Origin: Desulfobacteraceae bacterium
GTDB taxonomy: Bacteria; Desulfobacterota; DSM-4660; Desulfatiglandales; Desulfatiglandaceae
DNA: 15,897 bases
Direction: 5' to 3'
Assembly: GCA_030611815.1 (NCBI GenBank)
Contig: JAUWPC010000036.1
Coordinates: 1 to 15,897, forward strand
Of this stretch, positions 7,341 through 15,436 are shown one piece after another (the stretch's first letter is position 1; the number at the start of each line of letters is the position of its first letter). The position numbers and the translations under genes are program-made. Under the pieces are notes generated by a model. The model ran no database searches and had not been told where the DNA came from. It saw only the letters and a program-made list of their open reading frames with translations.

Positions 7341-8180
7341 TTAAAGCCCCAACAATCGCGCGGCATTCAGCCCCGTGATCTGCTTCATCTGTAACTGAGA
7401 TATCTTTGCCGAACTCATTTCGTTGAAATAGCGCTGCGGCCTCAGGAGAGGATAATCACTTCCAAAGAGGATCTTATCAAAGCCGATTATTTCCCCGGCA
7501 ATTCTGTAGATATCAGGAATGTAAAGGAAAGGCGAAGCAGCAGTATCAAACCATACGTTTTTAAAAGCCTCCCTTACCTCTCTTTTCATCAGTCCGTAAA
7601 ATAGAAGCCCGCCACCCCAGTGCGCCAAAACAATCCGATTTAGGGAGTATGCCTTGATAAAATCATAGATCTGCCGGAGGGTGTTAGATGTTTTCCCGGG
7701 ATAGTTGTGGCCCACAGGCTCATTGGTGTGGAGGAGGAAAGGGAGATCGGCTTGGGAACAGACGCCCATTACATCTTCTAAGGCCTTAACCACTTCGGAT
7801 GTCAGCCCGGAGTTATAAACGGCTAACTCTCCCACACCTGAAAGCCCCTGACTTAGGCACCGTTCCGCTTCTCCCGCCCCCCCGGAAGAGAGCGGAGAAA
7901 AGCAGCAAAAGCCTGTCAATCGCTCCGGGTACTGCTGGATCGATTTGATAATATAGTCATTATGCCTCTTATAATATTCAGCATTTTCCCAGGGAAACCC
8001 AAAAACAATCGAGCGTTGAACTTCGTCTTCGTCCATGCTCCTGATAAGTTCCTTCACCCCCACAAGTTTTGCCTGGGGGGAGGAGTAGAGGGATTCAAAT
8101 GCAGGCTCACGCGATGTGAATTTAAGCCTCTGGTCCCTAAAAAGGGGAGGGAATATGTGGGTATGGAAATCTATAATCAT
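7341..8180 (-). CDS. Amidohydrolase 2 family metal-dependent hydrolase
   Basis: 279 aa TIM-barrel hydrolase of the amidohydrolase-2 type. Probable metal ligands are the N-terminal HxH in IDFHTHIFPP (His6, His8), His151 in LLHTNEP, His187 in VLAHWGGG and Asp242 in LFGSDYPLL; Glu118 in VGELAVYN may contribute. The family includes decarboxylases and hydrolases of cyclic or aromatic acids, but the substrate cannot be assigned. No signal peptide, so cytoplasmic. The start overlaps the stop of the TlpA-like gene as ATGA (8177-8180), so the two are almost certainly cotranscribed and translationally coupled. It lacks its own strong ribosome site, in line with coupling. Confidence 0.88.
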   Translation of the reverse strand: MIIDFHTHIFPPLFRDQRLKFTSREPAFESLYSSPQAKLVGVKELIRSMDEDEVQRSIVFGFPWENAEYYKRHNDYIIKSIQQYPERLTGFCCFSPLSSGGAGEAERCLSQGLSGVGELAVYNSGLTSEVVKALEDVMGVCSQADLPFLLHTNEPVGHNYPGKTSNTLRQIYDFIKAYSLNRIVLAHWGGGLLFYGLMKREVREAFKNVWFDTAASPFLYIPDIYRIAGEIIGFDKILFGSDYPLLRPQRYFNEMSSAKISQLQMKQITGLNAARLLGL

Positions 8181-8692
8181 TTCATCACAGCGGCTAAGGA
8201 TTTCTCAAGTGGATCGGGCGCATAACCCACAATCTTGTCCCTGACCTTTCCGTTTCGGTCTACTACGAACATAGTGGGCACAGACAAACTTTCGCCAGCA
8301 AAGTAGTCGTGCAGCACCTTTTGATTGGAGCGCATGACCAGATAATTAATCTTGGTCATTTTTTTAAAGTACCGCAGGTCTTTATCTGAAATCTGCCGAG
8401 GATCATCTATGGAAATTCCGAGGATAACCAGGCCCTCATCCCTGTATTTTTCTTGAAGCTTGATCAATAGAGGGATAGTCATCCTGCATGGCGGGCACCA
8501 TGTAGCCCAGAAATCCAGGAGTACCACTTTGCCGCGGTATTGCTCTAAAGTCACGGTTTGACCTGCAAGGGTTGTGAGGGAGAAATCCGGAGCAGTGGGA
8601 CCTGCTTCAACATCTTTCTGGCATCCTACGATCACCAGGAATAAACAGAAACAAATTAATATCCAGCTTTTCGATTTGTCTTTAAAATACAT
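8177..8692 (-). CDS. TlpA/ResA-like thioredoxin-fold lipoprotein
   Basis: 171 aa. A basic start and a hydrophobic stretch (about 10-22) end in the lipobox IVGC with Cys24, predicting a lipoprotein exported and anchored outside the cytoplasm. The AhpC/TSA-Redoxin domain starts at PDFSLTTLAGQTV. The active site is WATWCPPC (Cys66, Cys69), and the cis-proline loop SVPTM (Pro139) is present. Such proteins reduce or isomerise disulphides, for example in cytochrome c maturation. Translation is well specified: CCTCC on the plus strand (8700-8704) gives GGAGG 7 nt before the ATG at 8692. It is the first gene of an operon with the amidohydrolase. No ccm or ccs gene lies nearby, so the redox partner is unknown. 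Confidence 0.92.
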   Translation of the reverse strand: MYFKDKSKSWILICFCLFLVIVGCQKDVEAGPTAPDFSLTTLAGQTVTLEQYRGKVVLLDFWATWCPPCRMTIPLLIKLQEKYRDEGLVILGISIDDPRQISDKDLRYFKKMTKINYLVMRSNQKVLHDYFAGESLSVPTMFVVDRNGKVRDKIVGYAPDPLEKSLAAVMK

Positions 8693-8793
8693 TCATGTTC
8701 CTCCAGGATTTTAGACGAATAGACTCGTTGCCCAGCAATTATTCTAGTGTCCATCCAGAAATGAGATAGTTTTTGCAAGATCAAGGAAGACGA

Positions 8794-8841
8794 AAATTTT
8801 AACCACAGGAATACATTGGAGTATTTCGAGGATTAAAATTT
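8794..8841. repeat. 9-bp AT-rich inverted repeat in a 412-bp gap
   Basis: AAATTTTAA (8794-8802) and TTAAAATTT (8833-8841) are exact inverted copies 30 nt apart. The gap 8693-9104 otherwise holds the repeat at 8905-8956 and no coding region that I can support. No convincing promoter for the TlpA-like gene was found. Confidence 0.35.
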
Positions 8842-8904
8842 GAGCCTGACGCTGAGATTGCGGAAAATAGCCATTTATGGATCGACACTATTCTAACCGT
8901 TTAC

Positions 8905-8956
8905 AGGTTCACAACTCGGAGATTCGAGAGTTCCGACCCCCCGAACCCCTGAACCT
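8905..8956. repeat. Inverted GGTTCA repeat unit
   Basis: AGGTTCA (8905-8911) and TGAACCT (8950-8956) bracket a stretch with a small inner inverted repeat (AACTC and GAGTT). The right side CCCCCCGAACCCCTGAACC is the inverted counterpart of the GGTTCAGGG-TTCGGGGG block at about 4988-5004, so this is a second copy of that dispersed repeat. Confidence 0.5.
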
Positions 8957-9104
8957 TTTTAACTATTATATAGAGCCAAAAATGTCAAAGAGTTACAGAA
9001 AATCCTTTTTGGTGTCAATAAGTTGTAGAATTTCGAAGACGTATAATTATCTTTGCAAAGTCTATAAGGCCATAGGTTTTAGAACAAGATCGGGTAAGCA
9101 TGAA

Positions 9105-10481
9105 CTATTTTTTGGTCAGAGCTTCTACCCCTGTCCAATCCTCAGGAACACCTTTCACCATATAGCGAGCGCAACGTTCGAGATAGATGCGGGCGGCCTT
9201 ATCTTGCGGATTGTTTTGCAGCACCTGGTTGAACTTGACACTGGATTCAGAGAACTTCCTGTCATAGTAAAGCCTGATGCCCTCTTCGAAGTCAGCCTTG
9301 GTCTGCTCTTTCAGTACAGCAACCGGTTGAGGGTCCCCGTCGTATACCTCATACACTGTCACCGATTGCTTCTTCCCTTTGACGGCAACCTTATCCACAA
9401 AGCGGTGCATATATTTGTGAGGATCTTTAAGATGGGAAAAGGTGAGTTCACTGAGGGTAACCGATGACCCATAGATCCGGGTCAGTCCTTCAAGCCGTGC
9501 CGCCAGATTGACCGCATCAGCCACTACCGCACCCTGCATACGGTCTTCGCTGCCGATAATACCGAGCATCAAGTCACCCAGATGAAGACCCACACCGATA
9601 CCCATGGGCAGAAGGCCATGTCCTTCCCGTTCTTCATTATATTCATCGACAACCCTGTGCATGGCAATAGCCGCCATCACCGCATCATCCGGCCCGCCGG
9701 GAAAAAGGGCCATCACGCCGTCCCCGTAATATTGGTCAATGAATCCATTATGTTCTGTAATCACAGGGCTCACGCGCCGCAGGTACCCATTGATAAAGTT
9801 GAAGTTGTCCTGAGGCGACATGCTTTCAGAAAGAGCCGTCCAGCCCCGAATATCGGCAAACATCACGGTCATCTGCTGTTTTATCTGGTCTCCGAGCCTG
9901 ATCTCATGAATGCTTTTCTTATTCAACAGGCTTATGAACTCCCGTGGTACAAAACGTTCATAAATGTGGTTCAATTCGGCCAATTCGAGCGTCCGCTCTT
10001 GGACTCTTTCTTCTAAGAAATCATTTGTAGCCTTCAACTCTCTATTTTTTTCTGCAAGGCGCTTTCTCAGACGGTTGATGGTCAAATGGGTGTTCACCCT
10101 GGCGATGACCTCTTCGGCCTGAAACGGTTTAGACACATAATCGACCGCCCCCAGATCAAAACCTTTCACTTTATCTTTTGTATCGTCTAAGGCCGTAAAA
10201 AAAATCACAGGTATGGCCTCTGTTTCCGGATCAGCTTTCAATCGACGGCACACCTCGAATCCGTCAATTCCCGGCATCATAATATCCAGTAAAATCAGTG
10301 AGGGTTTGGCCTTGAGGGCAATCTCAAGGGCGCTTTCGCCATTCTTGGCAATGAGAAACTTGTAGCCGAGCCCGGCAAGCGTCTCGTGCAAGATCTGCAG
10401 GTTCGTTGTATTATCGTCCACCAGCAGTATCTGTTCGGGTTTTTCCTGGTTATCTGAAGATTGACTCAGTTCATCATTCAT
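9105..10481 (-). CDS. Response regulator with class III adenylyl cyclase domain and TPR-like tail
   Basis: 458 aa. The N-terminal receiver has acidic Asp22/Asp23, phosphoacceptor Asp66 (LILLDIMMPG), Thr96 and Lys118 (SKPF). A coiled coil at about 136-170 joins it to a class III cyclase domain (about 202-380): metal-binding Asp210 (FADIRG) and Asp254 (YYGDGVMALF), plus Asp322, Asn325 and Arg329 in ADAVNLAARLEGL. Asp before the VN motif is the usual adenine-specifying choice, so cAMP is the likely product. The C-terminal 65 or so residues are helical and TPR-like (GIRLYYDRKFSESSVKFNQVL). It has no membrane segment. The start lies 3 nt after the stop of the hybrid kinase, with AAGGAG inside the kinase end, so the two are cotranscribed and probably partners: the kinase HPt could phosphorylate Asp66 and switch the cyclase. 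Confidence 0.93.
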   Translation of the reverse strand: MNDELSQSSDNQEKPEQILLVDDNTTNLQILHETLAGLGYKFLIAKNGESALEIALKAKPSLILLDIMMPGIDGFEVCRRLKADPETEAIPVIFFTALDDTKDKVKGFDLGAVDYVSKPFQAEEVIARVNTHLTINRLRKRLAEKNRELKATNDFLEERVQERTLELAELNHIYERFVPREFISLLNKKSIHEIRLGDQIKQQMTVMFADIRGWTALSESMSPQDNFNFINGYLRRVSPVITEHNGFIDQYYGDGVMALFPGGPDDAVMAAIAMHRVVDEYNEEREGHGLLPMGIGVGLHLGDLMLGIIGSEDRMQGAVVADAVNLAARLEGLTRIYGSSVTLSELTFSHLKDPHKYMHRFVDKVAVKGKKQSVTVYEVYDGDPQPVAVLKEQTKADFEEGIRLYYDRKFSESSVKFNQVLQNNPQDKAARIYLERCARYMVKGVPEDWTGVEALTKK

Positions 10482-10484
10482 TTC

Positions 10485-13400
10485 CTACTCCTTTTGTTGT
10501 GCAGCTTCCTCTATGCTATCAGCTAATTGCACGAGTCCATCAAAATCGAAATCTTCCGCGAGTCGACCGATTTTTGCTCCGTATTGAGATGAACCATCTG
10601 TTCGAGCGGCTAATTCGGTAGCAATCTCGGATAACTCACTCACGTCTCCAACCTCTACTGCATTTCGTATACGCCCTGCAATTTCTTCTGCAATTTCGGG
10701 CTGAAGCAGTACGGACTTTCCCTCCACTTCCGGGGACGGCTCTTCATCTCGCTCCAGAGAAGATAAGGAGGTCATCATCCTACCAAGTTCCTGCGAGAAC
10801 TCGATAAACTCAGTCTCCGGCAGTCCCTTTCCGCCACCTCTGATCCACATTTCTAACGCCTCGGCCGCCGCTTGAAGTCCTTCAGCCCCGATATTGGCCC
10901 CAGCCCCTTTTATTGAGTGCGCCAAGATTTCGGCATCATCATACTTCTCTTCAATGACCAGGTCCTTTATGCCATCAGCAGCATTTTCAAAATCCTGGCG
11001 GAATTTCAGGAGAATACGACGGTAGGACTTTTTGTTGCCCAAAAGTCGCTTAAGGCCGGCCTCTACATCGATCCCATCCAGCTCAGGGAAATCCAGCGTA
11101 TCATATGGCGCCACGGATGTTTTAATCTCGATTTCCGCTGCGCCCCCATTGTCGGTCGCCTCCTCTGCGGATCTTTTCACCCATTCCCCAAGGGTTCGAA
11201 ACAGCACATCGGGATCTATCGGTTTGGAAACATGATCGTTCATACCGGCTTCCAGAGATTTCTCTCGATCGCCGGCCAAGGCGTGGGCGGTCATTGCAAT
11301 GATGGGCAGATCCTCAAACTGAGGATCGCTTCGTATTTTACGAGTAGCTTCATACCCATCCATTACCGGCATCTGGACGTCCATCAGAACCACGTCATAG
11401 GCGCCCTCTTTCAATGCATCAACCGCTTCCTGACCATTATTCGCCAGGGAGACATTCAGGTCCGCTGCCTCAAGAATCTCTTTCGCAACCTGCTGGTTGA
11501 TTTCATTATCTTCCACCAGCAGCACTCGGGCGCCCCTGATATGCTGTAGCAGCCCAACTTCCTGAGCATTTTCCCGGGCAGCAAGAGATCGTTTGGGGAC
11601 ATCCTTGCCAACAGCATGCATGATCGCGTCAAACAGTACCGATGGGTTCACCGGTTTGAGGAGAAAACCGTCCAGCCCCGCCTCATCAGCCTTTTCCATG
11701 ACCTCTTCACTGCCATAATTGGTCACCATGACAATGGCTGGGATCCTGCCGAGATGGGGATGCTGTTTGATGCGTCTGGCTGTTTCGATGCCGTCAATTC
11801 CCGGCATCTTGTAGTCCATGATAACCAGCTCATATGGATGGCTCTTGTCGGCGTTTTCAATCTCTGTCAATCCCTCCTCCCCGGAAGAAGCCAGACTCGG
11901 CTCAAAGGAAAAAGATACTAAGATGCTCTGGAGAATTTCCCTTGAGGTGGCATTGTCATCGATGACCAGGACCTTCATGCCCCGCAGGTCCGGCGAAGGC
12001 ATAAACCGGTCCTTCTCTTTTTCCCGCCCGCGGCCAAAGTCGGCAGTGAACATAAAGGTACTGCCCTGACCGGGGTCACTTTCGACCCAGATTTCTCCAT
12101 GCATCATGTTGACCAGACGTTTGCTGATGGTAAGCCCTAATCCGGTGCCGCCGAATTTTCTGGTCGTGGAGACATCTGCCTGGGTGAAGGCCTGAAATAG
12201 CCTGGCAATCTGCTCCCGGGTCAGACCGACGCCTGTGTCTCTAACTGAAAACTTCAATGTCACCTGGTCGTCTTCTTGTTTGAGCAACTCGGTAGAGATC
12301 ACTATTTCCCCTACCTCAGTAAACTTGACGGCGTTGTTGGCCAGGTTGATGAGAACCTGTCCCAGTCGTAAGGAGTCACCCACCAAAAGCCGCGGAACGT
12401 CCGAGTCTATGGCGAAAAGCACCTCAAGATCCTTTTTTTCTTGAGCTTTTACCGTGATCAGATTGGTCAGGTTTTCCAGAACATCGTCTAAATTGAAGTC
12501 CACTGACTCCATGTCTAACTTACCGGCCTCGATTTTGGAGAAATCCAGGATATCGTTGATGATTCCTAAAAGTGAATGGGCGGAAGACTGGATTTTACTG
12601 AGATAGTCGTGTTGTTTGGGCGTCAGTTCCGTCTTCATGGCTAAATGGGTCATACCAATGACGGCGTTCATGGGAGTGCGCAGCTCGTGGCTCATGTTGG
12701 CCAGAAAAGAACTCTTGGCTGCGTTGGCATCATCGGCCGCTTCTTGTGCCTGCTGGGCCTTGAGGGTCGCTTCTGCCAGTTCAGCAGTACGGTCTTCTAC
12801 TAATTCTTCCAAATGTTCCTGGTGTTTTAGCAAATCTGCTTCCACCCGTTTCCGTTTTGTTATGTCCCTTATAATACCCTGGTAAGCCAGAATGCGGCCA
12901 TCATCAGCCCGCCGGCCTGTCGCCGTGACCAGGCAGTCCATTTGTACGCCGTTCTTCTTCTGAACCTTTACCTCGAGGTCTCTGACTGAGCCTGTCTGGT
13001 CGGTGGCCTGCTGAAATTTGACCCTGCCGTCCGGATCTGTATCGGTATCCCAGACATTCATCTGCATCATCTCTGATCGGGTATAGCCGAAGAGATTCAG
13101 CATGGATTGATTAGCATCCATTATTTCGCCGGTGCGATCACAGATGAAGATCGCGTCCCGGGAGTCTTCGAACAGGGTACGGTATTTCTTCTCGTTCTCC
13201 CGTAACGCCTGATAGAAGTTTACATTATTGATAGCAGCGGACGTATGACTGACCAGGCTGGCTAGACCCACATCAGACTCGCTGTCCGGCTGAACCTGCG
13301 TCTGAAATGATCTCATCTCGGCAGAGTTCCCTGCCGCTAAAAGACCCAGCGGCCTTTCGAGATCTCCGCCGAGGGGCAGGAGAATGTATTCGTCCATATC

Positions 13401-13901
13401 CAATTTGCGGCCCAGCGCCAGCAAGGGTTCCTGGTCGCAGGCTTCGGTACATATAACCCGTTGGGGATCCTCCCGTAACTGCAACAGAGCGGGATCCTCC
13501 TCTGGCAGGCGTAAGGCCGTTACGGCTACACGTTTATCTTCGTCATAATAACCGTCCCAGGCCTGAACCCCAAAGGCTTTCTCTTCCGCAGAGTACATGA
13601 GTACCAGGCAACGCTCGAAATTGAGTTCATAGAGAACAAACTGGATGGCGATCTGCAGGATCTCGGTTAACTCAGTGGTGGTCGTGAACTGCTTGCCAAC
13701 CTCGTAGAGCTGGTGATAAAATTGCATCTGGGTGTCTAATTGACCCTGGATGCCATACAACTCAACCTCAGTCTTACTCAGGCGTTTGACTTGCTTGGTT
13801 AAATGCAGGTTTTCCTTCTGAACTTTTTCAATTAGGTCTTTGGTTTGCTCGTACTGAGAACGAAGCGCTTCCAACTCCTGTTTTGGATTATTTGCTGTCA
13901 T
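10485..13901 (-). CDS. Hybrid histidine kinase (GAF-PAS-HisKA-HATPase-REC-REC-HPt)
   Basis: 1138 aa from the ATG at 13901. Order: N-terminal coiled coil (about 5-65), GAF-like domain (61-230), PAS (238-348), coiled coil, HisKA with His405 (MSHELRTPMNAV), HATPase_c with N-box Asn519/Asn523, DTGVG (555-559) and GGTGLGL (584-590), REC1 with Asp696 (VIMDYKMPG) and Lys749, REC2 with Asp841 (VVLMDVQMP) and Lys893, and HPt with His995 (AHSIKGAGANIG). A helical tail follows. There is no transmembrane helix, so it is a soluble multistep phosphorelay sensor. A GTG at 13973 would add 24 residues, but these are encoded inside the inverted-repeat element. The ATG has AAGAGG 9 nt upstream and begins a typical coiled coil, so I chose it. 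It is cotranscribed with the cyclase gene. Confidence 0.93.
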   Translation of the reverse strand: MTANNPKQELEALRSQYEQTKDLIEKVQKENLHLTKQVKRLSKTEVELYGIQGQLDTQMQFYHQLYEVGKQFTTTTELTEILQIAIQFVLYELNFERCLVLMYSAEEKAFGVQAWDGYYDEDKRVAVTALRLPEEDPALLQLREDPQRVICTEACDQEPLLALGRKLDMDEYILLPLGGDLERPLGLLAAGNSAEMRSFQTQVQPDSESDVGLASLVSHTSAAINNVNFYQALRENEKKYRTLFEDSRDAIFICDRTGEIMDANQSMLNLFGYTRSEMMQMNVWDTDTDPDGRVKFQQATDQTGSVRDLEVKVQKKNGVQMDCLVTATGRRADDGRILAYQGIIRDITKRKRVEADLLKHQEHLEELVEDRTAELAEATLKAQQAQEAADDANAAKSSFLANMSHELRTPMNAVIGMTHLAMKTELTPKQHDYLSKIQSSAHSLLGIINDILDFSKIEAGKLDMESVDFNLDDVLENLTNLITVKAQEKKDLEVLFAIDSDVPRLLVGDSLRLGQVLINLANNAVKFTEVGEIVISTELLKQEDDQVTLKFSVRDTGVGLTREQIARLFQAFTQADVSTTRKFGGTGLGLTISKRLVNMMHGEIWVESDPGQGSTFMFTADFGRGREKEKDRFMPSPDLRGMKVLVIDDNATSREILQSILVSFSFEPSLASSGEEGLTEIENADKSHPYELVIMDYKMPGIDGIETARRIKQHPHLGRIPAIVMVTNYGSEEVMEKADEAGLDGFLLKPVNPSVLFDAIMHAVGKDVPKRSLAARENAQEVGLLQHIRGARVLLVEDNEINQQVAKEILEAADLNVSLANNGQEAVDALKEGAYDVVLMDVQMPVMDGYEATRKIRSDPQFEDLPIIAMTAHALAGDREKSLEAGMNDHVSKPIDPDVLFRTLGEWVKRSAEEATDNGGAAEIEIKTSVAPYDTLDFPELDGIDVEAGLKRLLGNKKSYRRILLKFRQDFENAADGIKDLVIEEKYDDAEILAHSIKGAGANIGAEGLQAAAEALEMWIRGGGKGLPETEFIEFSQELGRMMTSLSSLERDEEPSPEVEGKSVLLQPEIAEEIAGRIRNAVEVGDVSELSEIATELAARTDGSSQYGAKIGRLAEDFDFDGLVQLADSIEEAAQQKE

Positions 13902-13957
13902 GGCAGGAAACCTCTTGAGACCTTTGAAAAACGCCCCCTTTCGCCTCCCGCCTTCTA

Positions 13958-14011
13958 TTGTGCCATATGACACTCATTGGTTTTTTATACAATATATGGC
14001 ATATGGCACAA
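13958..14011. repeat. 12-bp perfect inverted repeat inside the MITE-like element
   Basis: TTGTGCCATATG (13958-13969) and CATATGGCACAA (14000-14011) are exact inverted copies with a 30-nt AT-rich loop. The pairing extends outward (CTA and TAG) with a small bulge. Confidence 0.65.
13984..14011 (-). promoter_or_regulatory. Candidate promoter for the kinase-cyclase genes within the element
   Basis: On the minus strand, TTGTGC (14011-14006) is followed after 16 nt by TATAAA (13989-13984). It would start transcription near 13976, about 75 nt before the kinase ATG at 13901. The -35 lies in one arm of the inverted repeat. Consensus match only. Confidence 0.3.
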
Positions 14012-14023
14012 AATAGATCTCGA

Positions 14024-14050
14024 CATATGGCATCTTTTTATTGCCATATG
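14024..14050. repeat. 9-bp inverted repeat sharing the CATATGGCA motif
   Basis: CATATGGCA (14024-14032) and TGCCATATG (14042-14050) form a hairpin with a 9-nt loop. The same nonamer makes up the inverted repeat at 13958-14011, giving four or more copies in about 95 bp. Confidence 0.65.
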
Positions 14051-14201
14051 GCGTTATCTCGGCGGGACGTTGCGTTCGGATTTCAATCCTCAAAATATTC
14101 AACATATTCCTGCGGTTAATCCCGCTAAAGCGGGACTCACGCGCCTTGATCTTGAACGAAATTGAACGTTTTTTCAAAGGTCTCATATCCGGGTTAGGTT
14201 G

Positions 14202-15386
14202 CTAATAAATAGCTACTACAACGGCGGTGTAATTATGGAAGCAATTGCCCCCCCCTACAGGGCCGATCTCCCCTAATGTATAAAAGCCTAACCACGGGGC
14301 CTCGGGTATCTTCCGTTGCAGACGGTCTAAAAGCTCTTTCTTTTGATGCTCCCGCAGAAACACTTTGCCCCGGCCGCAACAGTCAAATTGGAACATCAGC
14401 TTGGCCGGGTTTTCGCCGAGCTGACCCTTGATTTGACTTGTCAGCCGATCAATTCCGCTGGCTACTTTTTCATAATCTCTGCGTGTCATCCAAATACTTG
14501 TACCCTCAGTGACCTCTGTTGAAATCGTAACCGAACCGGCCTCATCATTTTTGGTCGGCATAAATCGGATCATATAATCATCATAGCCTTCCATATGCCC
14601 GGGCGTTTCAAAGCCGAGGGTAAGATGAATAACTGCCTTTGCCCAATCTACAATTTCATCGTCAGTAAGATACTCTTTGAGGACCTCGAGGGCAGGTCTA
14701 TCGTCAATCTCATAAATGGTGTTCTCTTCACAGCGGGTTATTCTGTGTTCAACGCCGGTAGAAATACAGCCATGATTTACTGCCCAGGCGATCCGGGCAT
14801 TACCGGAAAGCAAGGCCCAGGATACACCATCTGATATAACGTTATCGTCACAGTATTGATACGTACGTTTCAACTGCCAATTATCTCCGGCCGCGCCGCC
14901 AATCAAAGGGAGGAGATGGTCCAGGTTCAGTTCTCCTTCAAGACCGTCGAGAAAGCGGTCGAAGTTGAAGGTCAGACCATCCGGAAACAGGAAAAGGGCC
15001 AATGTGTCTGAACTTAACTGAGGCTTGATCGTGTTGCCGACAGTACGCCCCACTGCGGCGGAATTCGCCTTAAGGCCACTACCCATACCATTGCCGAAGC
15101 GAAGTTCATCCGAGCTAATTGCCATGATGACCAAGGAAAAGTTGGATTCGTCTGTTTCCCCTCTGATAATTGTGCCCTCGCCAGAGCACCCGCATAGAGG
15201 CACCCCTCCAGTCGCTTCTCGCACGGCCTTTAGCAGGGCCTGCTGATTATAGCCCACGGAGGCAAACATAAAGATAAAGTCCGCTCTTTCAATACCGCCA
15301 CTCTTGAGTGCCGTGTCGACGGCCTCTCGTCCAGCCACAAGGGGATTGCGATGATGGCTCATTCCCACACCAGCTTTCGTATACAT
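14202..15386 (-). CDS. FIST-domain sensory protein (FIST_N-FIST_C)
   Basis: 394 aa from the ATG at 15386. FIST domains are predicted ligand-sensing domains, often next to or fused with signalling proteins. Visible hallmarks are CGCSGEG (65-71), GGAAGDN (163-169), DDRPALEVL (about 228-236), FQFDCCGRG (332-340) and the family-typical GFYTLGEIGP (367-376) near the end. No signal peptide or membrane helix is present, so it is probably cytoplasmic. An upstream in-frame ATG at 15395 is only 1 nt from the AGGAGG site; the ATG at 15386 is 10 nt from it and fits better. It lies upstream of the kinase and cyclase on the same strand, though separated by the MITE-like element, and probably provides input to that pathway. 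Confidence 0.9.
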   Translation of the reverse strand: MYTKAGVGMSHHRNPLVAGREAVDTALKSGGIERADFIFMFASVGYNQQALLKAVREATGGVPLCGCSGEGTIIRGETDESNFSLVIMAISSDELRFGNGMGSGLKANSAAVGRTVGNTIKPQLSSDTLALFLFPDGLTFNFDRFLDGLEGELNLDHLLPLIGGAAGDNWQLKRTYQYCDDNVISDGVSWALLSGNARIAWAVNHGCISTGVEHRITRCEENTIYEIDDRPALEVLKEYLTDDEIVDWAKAVIHLTLGFETPGHMEGYDDYMIRFMPTKNDEAGSVTISTEVTEGTSIWMTRRDYEKVASGIDRLTSQIKGQLGENPAKLMFQFDCCGRGKVFLREHQKKELLDRLQRKIPEAPWLGFYTLGEIGPVGGGNCFHNYTAVVVAIY

Positions 15387-15436
15387 GACGTTCATTCCTC
15401 CTGCAAATTAGGCCCTTAGACAGTTACCAATTAAAT

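Larger units (their letters stand above)
13916..14185. mobile_element. MITE-like element with terminal inverted repeats
   Basis: TGAGACCTTTGAAAAACG (13916-13933) is matched inverted by CGTTTTTTCAAAGGTCTCA (14167-14185), 18 of 19 positions with one A/T length difference. The 270-bp span is non-coding and contains several CATATGGC/GCCATATG copies and a hairpin CCCGCTAAAGCGGG (14121-14134). Size, terminal repeats, internal hairpins and lack of a transposase fit a miniature inverted-repeat transposable element. I see no clear target-site duplication. It fills most of the gap between the FIST and kinase genes, and its left end touches the kinase ribosome-binding site. Confidence 0.6.

Noticed and set aside
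8877..9467. 196-codon plus-strand frame
   Set aside because: It runs from a repeat-bearing gap into the antisense of the well-supported cyclase gene.
10917..11549. 210-codon plus-strand frame
   Set aside because: Entirely antisense to the REC2 and HPt coding part of the hybrid kinase.
13974..14186. 70-codon minus-strand frame
   Set aside because: It spans the MITE-like element almost exactly and is made of its inverted repeats; no known domain.
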